Assembly (NCBI RefSeq): GCF_015714725.1
Contig: NZ_WBKM01000282.1
Span: forward strand, 1-43,027
Direction of reading: 5' to 3'
DNA from: Nostoc sp. WHI
Lineage (GTDB): Bacteria > Cyanobacteriota > Cyanobacteriia > Cyanobacteriales > Nostocaceae
DNA length: 43,027 nucleotides
A program made the translations under genes and the position numbers. Below, one piece after another: positions 24,543 to 31,202 of the stretch. The notes beneath the pieces were generated by a model. It searched no databases. It saw only the letters and a list, made by a program, of their open reading frames with translations, and was not told where the DNA came from. Position 1 is the first letter of the stretch, and each line of letters starts with the position of its first letter.

Positions 24543-24756
24543 AACAATAGAATAAATAATAATATGTAGAAATTAAATTTGAGGTTTGAAAACTTAGCGA
24601 GACTAAAAAACAACCTTTACAAGGCTTTTATCTGATAGATAGTTCAAATATCAAACAGGAGGTATTTATTTAATTTATACTAAAAATTATCTAATGTCCT
24701 TATTTGGTATAAGCAAAGATAGTGAACTGCGATCGCACCCTCTCACTTTGCACACA
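24543..24756. other. Gap upstream of the 89-bp element
   Basis: AT-rich sequence between the start of the nuclease-like gene and the element at 24757; it should hold that gene's promoter. I see no gene or clear boxes. Confidence 0.4.
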
Positions 24757-24845
24757 GACCTAACCCCCCAACCCCCTTCCCTACGAGGGAAGGGGGAGAA
24801 ATCCGGCTCCCCTCTCCGCGTCGGAGAGGGGTTGGGGGAGAGGTC
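24757..24845. repeat. 89-bp interspersed element, copy upstream of the DUF559 gene
   Basis: Starts GACCTAACCCC, ends GGGGGAGAGGTC, with the internal CTCCGCGTCGGAG hairpin. Same orientation and nearly the same sequence as the copy at 25301-25388. Confidence 0.9.
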
Positions 24846-24887
24846 ACACATAATATAAAGATAAAAATCTATTTTCCTACTTTATAA

Positions 24888-25307
24888 ATGAATAATCCAA
24901 CACCCGAAGAATCCTATCCATTGAAAAAAGAGGGAACTCGCAATATTGTAATCGGATACAAAGTAGATTTAGTTAAAGTGCAACGTGCCAAAGAACTTCG
25001 TCAGCAAATGACACCAGAAGAAAAAATTCTTTGGCAACATCTTCGTGCTAATCGCCTGAATGGTTTGCACTTTCGCCGTCAGCAAATTATCAATGGCTTT
25101 ATTGCAGATTTCTACTGTCATGCAACTGCATTAGTGATAGAAGTAGATGGCAAAATTCATGAACAACAAGCCGAATATGATGCAGAACGTGACAAAGTTT
25201 TGTCAGCTAGGGGACTGCGTTTGTTGCGAATTAAAAATGAAGAAGTGAGACACGAACTTGATAAAGTTTTGATGCGTATTTCCACAGTTTGTTATGAAAA
25301 GACCTAA
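24888..25307 (+). CDS. DUF559 (Vsr-fold) endonuclease-like protein
   Basis: 139 residues. KVQRAKELRQQMTPEEKILWQHLR, HFRRQQIINGFIADFYCHATALVIEVDG and RDKVLSARGLRLLRIKNEEV are the successive DUF559 blocks, with catalytic-type acidic residues in ADFYC (about 73) and EVDG (about 84). DUF559 proteins have a very-short-patch-repair/PD-(D/E)XK-like fold; the biological role is unclear. Its stop codon TAA and the last sense codon (ACC) lie inside the downstream 89-bp-type element (GACCTAA). The gene therefore sits exactly between two direct copies of the element, like a cassette. Confidence 0.88.
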   Translation: MNNPTPEESYPLKKEGTRNIVIGYKVDLVKVQRAKELRQQMTPEEKILWQHLRANRLNGLHFRRQQIINGFIADFYCHATALVIEVDGKIHEQQAEYDAERDKVLSARGLRLLRIKNEEVRHELDKVLMRISTVCYEKT

Positions 25308-25388
25308 CCCCCAGCCCCCTTCCCTTGTAGGGAAGGGGGAGAAATCCGACTCCCCTCTCCGCTTCGGAGAGGGGTTGGGGGAGAGGTC
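25301..25388. repeat. 88-bp interspersed element, copy at the DUF559 3' end
   Basis: Starts GACCTAACCCC and ends GGGGGAGAGGTC, direct repeat of 24757-24845. Its first bases supply the stop codon of the DUF559 gene. Confidence 0.9.
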
Positions 25389-25487
25389 AATCCATGCGAT
25401 CGCGATAAACTGTTAAAATCTAATTACCTGACACCAAAAATTTCACAGGTGAATATCAATAGATTTTTACAAATAGGAGTTATTAAA

Positions 25488-25700
25488 ATGCTTGAAGTTC
25501 ACAAAAATTATGTTCTCGACGAAAATCAACGACCTATTGCTGTACAAATTCCTATCGCTGAATTTGAAAAAATTGAAGAAATTCTTGAGGATTACGGTTT
25601 AGCAAAACTCATGGAGGAAGTAGAGAAAGAAGAACCACTATCAAAAGAGGAAGCACTAAAATATTATCAATCACTAAAAGAAGAAAATGTGGCAAGTTGA
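25488..25700 (+). CDS. RelB/Phd-like antitoxin
   Basis: 70 residues from the ATG at 25488, which has AGGAG 10 bp upstream; an upstream in-frame start (25449) would add an unlikely MNINRFLQIGVIK. MLEVHKNYVLDENQRPIAVQIPIAEFEKIEEILEDYGL is a Phd/YefM-type DNA-binding N-terminus, followed by an acidic toxin-binding tail. It overlaps the RelE-like gene by 14 bp, the usual coupling. The antitoxin seems intact although its toxin is broken by a transposon. Confidence 0.85.
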   Translation: MLEVHKNYVLDENQRPIAVQIPIAEFEKIEEILEDYGLAKLMEEVEKEEPLSKEEALKYYQSLKEENVAS

Positions 25701-25953
25701 ATATACCAAAAGGTTCTTGAAAGAACTTGCTGATTTACCGATTGAGATTCAAAGCCGTGTAGAATCTATCGTGTTTCAAGAACTTGAATCAGAGAATCCA
25801 TTTGAATTAGGATATCTTAAAAAGCTGAAAGGCTATAGTGATAAATATAAGATTCGAGTTGGTGATTATCGTATTGGTATTACTCTTGATCAAGCAACAT
25901 TATTGTTAATTTATATAAATATAACAATAATATTTTTTGGTGTATTTATAGTC
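25687..25953 (+). pseudogene. RelE/ParE toxin, 3' end lost at an ISL3 insertion
   Basis: The first ~75 residues (VEYTKRFLKELADLPIEIQSR, LKKLKGYSDKYKIRVGDYRI, then TLDQATLLLI) are a RelE/ParE fold containing most of its beta-sheet. The family's last strand and tail (a RVAHR...IYR-like segment) are replaced by YINITIIFFGVFIVVV, the leading edge of an ISL3 remnant, and the frame runs on into the transposase to give a 321-residue chimera ending at 26652. A near-perfect AT-rich palindrome (25899-25931) marks the join region. Loss of the C-terminal part, which carries catalytic residues in this family, probably inactivates it. Confidence 0.75.
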
Positions 25954-26815
25954 GTGGTCAACAAAAAAGATATTAAAATTTTAACAGAACTTCTTGGTTT
26001 AGAGAATGTCAAAGTCATATCACATCGTCTTCATGGTGGGATTGGAATTATTTTACAAACCGAATCGAAAATATCAAATAGTATTTGTCCTAAATGTGGT
26101 GCAAAAAGTCATAAATTGCATCAAAATCATCGATACATTGTTAAAGACTTACCCTTTGGAGACAAACCAGTATTTTTAGAAATTAATAGGCGACAATTCA
26201 AATGTGATAAATGTAAAAAACCGTTTAGCGTTCGCGTAGCGTCTCGTAGAGAAGACCTAGATTTTGTGAGAAGAAAAAGGACTTATACAAAACGTCTTGC
26301 ACACAAAATAATACAAGAAGTTTTAGAAAACGATATTCATAGTATCGCCTCAAAAGGAATAGTGACAACAGAAGAGATAGAACGTATCTTAAAGGATGCA
26401 TCAGAAGAATTATCAGATTTAAAACCTTTAAACTTAAAAAGACTTGGGATTGATGAGATAGCTCTGGTTAAAGGAAAGGGGCACTACTGTGCAGTACTAG
26501 TAGATTTAGATACATCAAATCTGATTGCAATTTTAGGCGATGTCTACGACGGGCTACGCCTACGCACACAAAAAGTGATAGGCGAAACCCTTACACAATG
26601 GGGAATTGAAGTTTTAGAACAAATAGAAGAATTCAGGAGTGCTGAGTGCTGAGTACTCCTGAATTTGATAATGGGACAAATAGTGGTGTGGTTGAAGGAA
26701 TTAATAACAAACTTAAACTGATTAAACGTTCTGGTTATGGATTTAGAAACTTTGAAAATTTCAGAGTTAGATGTTTATTAAATTGGCAGAACGTCAAAAA
26801 GATAAAGTGACAGCA
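25925..26815 (+). mobile_element. Decayed ISL3-family insertion sequence
   Basis: The remnant runs from about the RelE breakpoint to the transposase C-terminus; exact ends are uncertain because no terminal inverted repeats were identified. It carries three embedded short repeats (26228-26254, 26537-26568, 26630-26665). It lies between a 3'-truncated relE and a 5'-truncated DUF4258 gene, consistent with insertion plus deletion of the sequence between them. Confidence 0.7.
25954..26810 (+). pseudogene. ISL3 transposase, internally deleted
   Basis: The start is probably the GTG at 25954. Features: N-terminal zinc ribbon (CPKCGAKSHKLH and FKCDKCKKPF), helix-turn-helix region, and the first catalytic Asp in LGIDEIALVKGKGHY. 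At about 26630 the frame breaks at a 36-bp inverted repeat. The C-terminal block FDNGTNSGVVEGINNKLKLI with the catalytic Glu, then NFENFRVRCLLNWQ, resumes in another frame at 26655-26810. Roughly 130 residues with the second Asp are gone by comparison with the family as I know it. Two other short repeats are read through in frame (SVRVASRRE and DVYDGLRLRT). It cannot be active. Confidence 0.8.
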
Positions 26816-26926
26816 GAATCTAAATATCGCATTAGAGGTTTAACTCTTGATGCCGAAGAAGTTGAGATAAATGCCAAGCTAAGTCCGAATGGAAAACTTG
26901 TTATTATTACTGTATACATACCCTAA
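26771..26926 (+). pseudogene. C-terminal remnant of a DUF4258-type toxin
   Basis: An open frame from 26771 overlaps the transposase end and finishes SKYRIRGLTLDAEEVEINAK and LSPNGKLVIITVYIP. This matches the C-terminal half of DUF4258 proteins (KYTIxGxTLDxxxVEVVAKLxPTGKLVIITVY pattern as I recall it), which typically precede a YgiT-type zinc-finger gene, exactly as here (17 bp to the next ATG). The N-terminal half is missing, presumably removed with the ISL3 event. Confidence 0.55.
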
Positions 26927-26943
26927 TACCAGGAAAGCGGCAA

Positions 26944-27174
26944 ATGCTGTGTGATATTTGTGGAAGTGAAGGTGTCAAAATCCGCCGAATTACTAGAACT
27001 TACGGTAAGGGTAAAGACCTGCTAGTAATAGAAAATATTCCAACGATAACCTGTACTCATTGCGGTGAAAGTTATTTAACTGCTGAAACTCTTCACAAAA
27101 TTGAACAAATCAAAACTAACCGTAAAAAATTAGCTGTGGAACGTCCTGTAGAAGTGGCTAGTTTTGGATCATGA
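26944..27174 (+). CDS. YgiT-type zinc-finger antitoxin-like protein
   Basis: 76 residues. Two CxxC pairs, Cys3/Cys6 (LCDICGSEG) and a second pair near residues 38-41 (TCTHCGES), form the Zn site of the MqsA/YgiT N-terminal domain. The C-terminal helix AETLHKIEQIKTNRKKLAVERPV is the usual link, but there is no full HTH domain. It is probably the antitoxin of a DUF4258 toxin, now orphaned because the upstream gene is truncated. Confidence 0.85.
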   Translation: MLCDICGSEGVKIRRITRTYGKGKDLLVIENIPTITCTHCGESYLTAETLHKIEQIKTNRKKLAVERPVEVASFGS

Positions 27175-27208
27175 ATAATTGCCAAAATTAAATATTACTT
27201 CAGCTCGT

Positions 27209-27410
27209 TTAGACAATGGTGAAATTAGCAGCAATCAACGTTGTAGGATTAATCCCAGTCAAAGTTACCAAAACTTCATCAGTAGCAGTAACGATGATTT
27301 TGTTACTCAAAGACCCAGCGATCGCAAAACCATTGTTGCCATCAAGATTAGACAAGTTGAAAACTGCTAGATTAGGTGCTATTGCTGTTGAATTATAGAT
27401 TTTGATCCGA
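27209..27410 (-). pseudogene. C-terminal remnant of an FG-GAP/integrin-alpha-like repeat protein
   Basis: On the minus strand a frame that overlaps the TIGR03032 gene end reads IKIYNSTAIAPNLAVFNLSN, then LDGNNGFAIAGS (the start of an FG-GAP repeat), and ends VLVTLTGINPTTLIAANFTI-V, stop. The repeat-rich calcium-binding surface proteins of cyanobacteria end in this way. Only ~65 residues remain, with no start and a broken repeat, so I call it debris. Plus-strand ORFs over the same bases are shadows. Confidence 0.5.
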
Positions 27411-28547
27411 TCCCACCGTCACTACCCGCCGAATTTCATCGCTACGAAACCCGATCGCCATTGGATGACGTACACCCAAAAGTGCTACCACGTCGTACAA
27501 TTCCAGTACCACCCCCTCCATTCGCAGAGAATGAACAATATCACCGCTCCTCAAGTCAATTACCAGTAACCCACAGCGAGGCTCAACGTTTTTCTGTTGC
27601 AATTTCTCGTCTAGAGGCAAGCCACTGAAGGTTTTATTATGCCTGGGTTGGGAAATTCCTACTATTGCAAAGTCACCATGAAATGCACAACCGCGCAGAT
27701 ATCCTGGACAGAAAGCGACTGGTTCAAACACTCCCCGCTTTAAGTCGGCAAAGCCAAACTCTCCCGCCCCTGAGTTGAGCAGCCAAAGTTTTTCTTGATG
27801 CCATCGGGGAGAGTGGGGCATAGACAGCCCCCGCAACACAATTTCATTGCTTTCTACATCAATGACACAGCCCCCATTTACCCGATGCTCCCGCCAACCT
27901 TCTGCAACGTCCGATTGGCTGACAGCAGTGACATATTTGGGTTTTCCTGACTGCATTGCCAACCCATTTAAGTGACATCTATCTTCCGCCGCTAGCTTGC
28001 TGATAAAGGTTGGCTGCCACAGGGGAACGAAACTATGGGTTTCGCTGACTGTTCCGAGACAACTAAATAAAGTATTGACAAATACTAATTTTTGTGATCC
28101 TAAATATTTCTCTTCTGCTTTACTCAACGCGATGTCATGAATATCCAAATCTCCTGTCACATAACCCACTTGAGGCAAATAGAGAGCATCGTAGCCTTGG
28201 TGGTTTTGTCCGGGTTGAATAATGTTTTCAAATCGCCACAGTTGGTACAGGGAACTCATGTAGAGGCTGTTGCCATTGGCATACAACCCCATGCACCGCT
28301 CAAAGGTGCGTTCAAACACGGACAATTTGCCGTTTGGTTGCAAGCCGATGAAGAACAACTTTCCGGCTTGATAGGTAGTGAAGGACAAACTAAGGTTTTG
28401 CTCATACAGCCAAGCGGTAAACTGGCGAGAAGCGTTGATTTCTAAAGATGGTTTGTCGATGGTGCTGTCACTGGGATTCACTTGGCACAGGCTCCTTAAT
28501 AACTCTGGTGTTCGGTAGATAAGAATTTCGTCGCAGGGCAGAAACAA
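27393..28547 (-). CDS. TIGR03032 family protein
   Basis: 384 residues. SRQFTAWLYEQNLSLSFTTYQAGKLFFIG, the block ERTFERCMGLYANGNSLYMSS, YQLWRFEN, GYVTGDLDIHDIA and SPRWHQEKLWLLNSGAGEFG are the hallmarks of TIGR03032, a family of predicted beta-propeller-like proteins common in cyanobacteria, with no known reaction. No ATG is available: the full ORF starts at a TTG (28547), with a GTG at 28481 just before the conserved part. The extra N-terminal ~22 residues may not be translated. The upstream frame reaches a TAG without any ATG, so the original 5' end may be lost. Confidence 0.8.
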   Translation of the reverse strand: MFLPCDEILIYRTPELLRSLCQVNPSDSTIDKPSLEINASRQFTAWLYEQNLSLSFTTYQAGKLFFIGLQPNGKLSVFERTFERCMGLYANGNSLYMSSLYQLWRFENIIQPGQNHQGYDALYLPQVGYVTGDLDIHDIALSKAEEKYLGSQKLVFVNTLFSCLGTVSETHSFVPLWQPTFISKLAAEDRCHLNGLAMQSGKPKYVTAVSQSDVAEGWREHRVNGGCVIDVESNEIVLRGLSMPHSPRWHQEKLWLLNSGAGEFGFADLKRGVFEPVAFCPGYLRGCAFHGDFAIVGISQPRHNKTFSGLPLDEKLQQKNVEPRCGLLVIDLRSGDIVHSLRMEGVVLELYDVVALLGVRHPMAIGFRSDEIRRVVTVGSDQNL

Positions 28548-28958
28548 CCTTTGACTTGATGCTCCTACGTTGGGCGGAAGCTAGGCAATACGCCTGCGAT
28601 CGCACTCACGACAGTTTGTAGCCAATGGTTGCTCATTTCAGAAATCTACCAGAGTGTTGTCGGAGTCCCTTTAAAACAATAGATGGTTTTGTAATCTAAA
28701 AGTAGATTGTGTATAATCTAAAACTTAAAAAACCTCGAACATCGGTCTAAAGATAGAGACTCTAGTAACACATCCTTGGGTAACAGACGCGATGAATCGC
28801 GTCTCTACAAGCCGCATTCTTTTTTAAAATTGGTTATTATCGACAAAAAAACTGGGATGGCAAGATGCCTATCCCACAAGAAAAAGATAATTTTTGTAAT
28901 CAAACGCCTTGGCTATATTTGAGCTAAGGCGGTTTCGTTAGGTCAAACTTCTCACTAT
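28548..28958. other. Gap between TIGR03032 gene and flv1, with two palindromes
   Basis: 411 bp. It holds a perfect palindromic repeat AGACGCGATGAATCGCGTCT (28785-28804) and a near-perfect hairpin from TGGGATGGCA to TGCCTATCCCA (28853-28876) lying downstream of flv1, both typical Nostoc interspersed sequences. The second could serve as a terminator. TATAATCT near 28715 resembles a -10 box, but nothing obvious follows it. Confidence 0.55.
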
Positions 28959-30671
28959 TTAATAATGAGTGCCTGTTTTACGATGGTTGATGGCAGTCAC
29001 GGCATCAGGTTTGAGTAATTTACCTTCGTCCACAGTTGCATACACAACCCAGTGATCGCCACATTCCAGGCGTTGATTAACTGAGCATTCTAAATATGCG
29101 GAAGCGTCGGTGAGGACGGTACAGCCGTTGTCCGCAACTGCTGTATTAAAGTTGGCAAATCGATCTTCCCCAGGCGCGAAAGATTTGCGGAAATGTTTCA
29201 TGTAATCTTGATGATTGCCTTCAGATAGAATATTTAAGGCAAACTTACCGCCTGGATACATCAAAGATTCGATCGCTCGGTCTTTAGCGATGGCAATGGT
29301 AAGTCCAGGGGGATTAAAGGTGGCTTGAGAAACCCAAGCGCCTAACATTCCGGTGGACACTTCTCCAAGTTTCGCTGTAATCACGCACACGGAACCAACA
29401 ATCCGACCCACAGCTTGTTCTACTGGAGTCGCGGCTTGTTGTGGTACCCGCACCTTTTTAGCTTTTTTCAGCGCTTGGGCAAAGTCTGTGCCTACTTCTT
29501 CGCAGAGCTTGAGCGTAACTTCATCAGGTTTAAACTTGACCTTCAGGGTGTCAAAACCAAAGCGATATCCAGCATCCCGAAGTTTACCTTCAATTAAATC
29601 AAATGCTTCGCCGCTCCAGCCATAGGAACCAAATACCGCAGCAAGTTTGCTGTTGTCACCGCTCGATAACACAATACCTAAAGCAGTATGAATGGGAGTT
29701 GGCGCATGACCGCCGATGGTGGGTGAACCGATGATAAAACCGTCTGACTGTGCTAGGTTGATGCGAACTTCATCAGGAGTGGCAAATTCGCAGTTGATCG
29801 ATCTTACTGCGACTCCACCTTTAGTTAGTCCCAGAGCGATCGCTTGTGCCAAAGTCGCCGTATTTCCGTAAGCTGAAGCATAAAGTAGAGCAACAGAAAT
29901 CTCGCGATCGTTGTGAGAACGGCTCCATTCTCCATAAGCTTTGGTAAGTTCGATTAAGCTGGTGCGTACCAATGGCCCGTGACCCACAGCATACATTCTC
30001 ACCTGCAAATCTGATATTTTCTCCAAAGCTGCTTCTACGTGGGGAGCTTGGGGAGCCATCAGGCAGTTAAAGTAGTAATGCTGGTCTTCTTTAAGCGCTT
30101 CCCAGTTATCATCAAACACTTCATCGCCACAGAGATGAGTTGCAAATAACTTATCTGTGTAAAGAATTTGGGTTTGCTGGTCATAGGTACAAAGTCCTTC
30201 TGGCCAGCGTGGACTAGGAGTGGGGAAGAATTTTAAAACATGACCTTTGCCTAAATCTAGAGTTTCTTTCCCCCGCATCACTAAGACGTTCAAATCTTTC
30301 TCTAAGAAAGCAGCACGCAAATTGTTTGCACCGGGAAGAGAACAGACAAAAGTTACCTGTGGTGCGAGTTCTAAAATTGCTTTGAGAGTTGCAACTCGGT
30401 TGGGATTAAAATGACCCAGGATTATATAATCCAAATGTTGCAAATCTACAGTCTGCTGTAATGCTTCTAAATAAATTTCGGTAAAGCTTTCTGGCGGTGG
30501 ATCAATAAGTGCGGTTTTATCAGCTTCAATTAAATAGCAATTGGAGGTAGTACCTCTTTCAAGTGCATATTCAATTTCAAACCGCAGACGTGACCAACTA
30601 CGTGCTCTGATAGCTTTAGTATTTGTAGCAATTGGCAGAACTTGTACGTCGCGTGGCTTGGAATTGGGCAT
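28959..30671 (-). CDS. flv1B: Diflavin flavoprotein Flv1 (probably heterocyst-type Flv1B)
   Basis: 570 residues from the ATG at 30671 (MPNSKPRDVQVLPIATN). The frame is open further upstream to 31040, but that part is only the translated 21-bp array. Domains: beta-lactamase-like diiron domain (about 20-260), flavodoxin-like (about 265-410, VALLYASAYGNTATLAQAI), flavin-reductase-like (about 425-570). The diiron ligands are largely replaced (LGHFNPNRVATL instead of HxExDH; TDKLFATH instead of D), which marks Flv1 against Flv3. Flv1/Flv3 act together in NADPH-dependent O2 reduction to water. In Anabaena the adjacent Flv3B-Flv1B order belongs to the heterocyst pair; assignment to B is by that synteny. 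Confidence 0.88.
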   Translation of the reverse strand: MPNSKPRDVQVLPIATNTKAIRARSWSRLRFEIEYALERGTTSNCYLIEADKTALIDPPPESFTEIYLEALQQTVDLQHLDYIILGHFNPNRVATLKAILELAPQVTFVCSLPGANNLRAAFLEKDLNVLVMRGKETLDLGKGHVLKFFPTPSPRWPEGLCTYDQQTQILYTDKLFATHLCGDEVFDDNWEALKEDQHYYFNCLMAPQAPHVEAALEKISDLQVRMYAVGHGPLVRTSLIELTKAYGEWSRSHNDREISVALLYASAYGNTATLAQAIALGLTKGGVAVRSINCEFATPDEVRINLAQSDGFIIGSPTIGGHAPTPIHTALGIVLSSGDNSKLAAVFGSYGWSGEAFDLIEGKLRDAGYRFGFDTLKVKFKPDEVTLKLCEEVGTDFAQALKKAKKVRVPQQAATPVEQAVGRIVGSVCVITAKLGEVSTGMLGAWVSQATFNPPGLTIAIAKDRAIESLMYPGGKFALNILSEGNHQDYMKHFRKSFAPGEDRFANFNTAVADNGCTVLTDASAYLECSVNQRLECGDHWVVYATVDEGKLLKPDAVTAINHRKTGTHY

Positions 30672-30749
30672 AACTGTTTTAAAGTTGGGGAATTGGGCAT
30701 TGGAGAAAATGAGGGAGATGAGGAGAATGAGGTTCTGAGGCTGAAGCTT

Positions 30750-30980
30750 GAGCCTTTTAACCTCGACGTTGAGCCTTTTAACCTCGACGTTGAGCCTTTG
30801 AGCCTCGACGTTGAGCCTTTTAACCTCAACGTTGAGCCTTTGAGCCTCGACGCTGAGCCTTTTAACCTCGACGTTGAGCCTTTTAACCTCGAAGTTGAGC
30901 CTTTTAGCCTCGACGTTGAGCCTTTTAGCCTCGACGTTGAGCCTTTGAGCCTCGAAGTTGAGCCTTTGAGCCTGAAACTT
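30750..30980. repeat. 21-bp tandem array, 11 units, upstream of flv1
   Basis: Eleven units of 21 bp with the same skeleton as the array at 159-410: GAG-N9-CTC-N6. Here the core is GAGCCTTTTAACCTC or GAGCCTTTGAGCCTC and the hexamer is mostly GACGTT. The last unit degenerates (GAGCCTGAAACTT end). Read on the minus strand it gives the heptads RLNVEVK/RLNVEAK. It occupies the flv3-flv1 intergenic region, 79 bp from the flv1 ATG, so it may lie in the flv1 leader. Confidence 0.95.
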
Positions 30981-31029
30981 TAAGTTCCAACTATCCCCTT
31001 CATCTCTCAATAAGGTTCGGATAAGACTT

Positions 31030-31139
31030 GATCCCCCCAACCCCCCTTAAAAAGGGGGGCTAAGAATGGATAGCTTTTTAAGGCTTGCTCAGAATGGATG
31101 GCTCTATTTCCCCCTTTTTAAGGGGGACTAAGGGGGATC
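31030..31139. repeat. 110-bp foldback element with GATCCCCC ends
   Basis: Starts GATCCCCCCAACCCCCCTTA and ends AAGGGGGACTAAGGGGGATC, so the ends are inverted (GATCCCCC/GGGGGATC). Two internal copies of AGAATGGATRGCT lie in direct order. It sits between the flv3 stop and the 21-bp array. Confidence 0.8.
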
Positions 31140-31202
31140 TTTAAGGACTATGCACTAACCAAACCGTATTGACTCAGCACTCATAACTGGGCACTGTTTC
31201 GA

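Noticed and set aside
27179..27398. Two plus-strand ORFs of 60-63 residues after the YgiT gene
   Set aside because: They are antisense to the FG-GAP remnant, which has recognisable protein sequence.
30672..31040. N-terminal 123-residue extension of Flv1 with RLNVEVK heptads
   Set aside because: Encoded by the tandem array and repeat DNA; conserved flavodiiron sequence begins just after the ATG at 30671.
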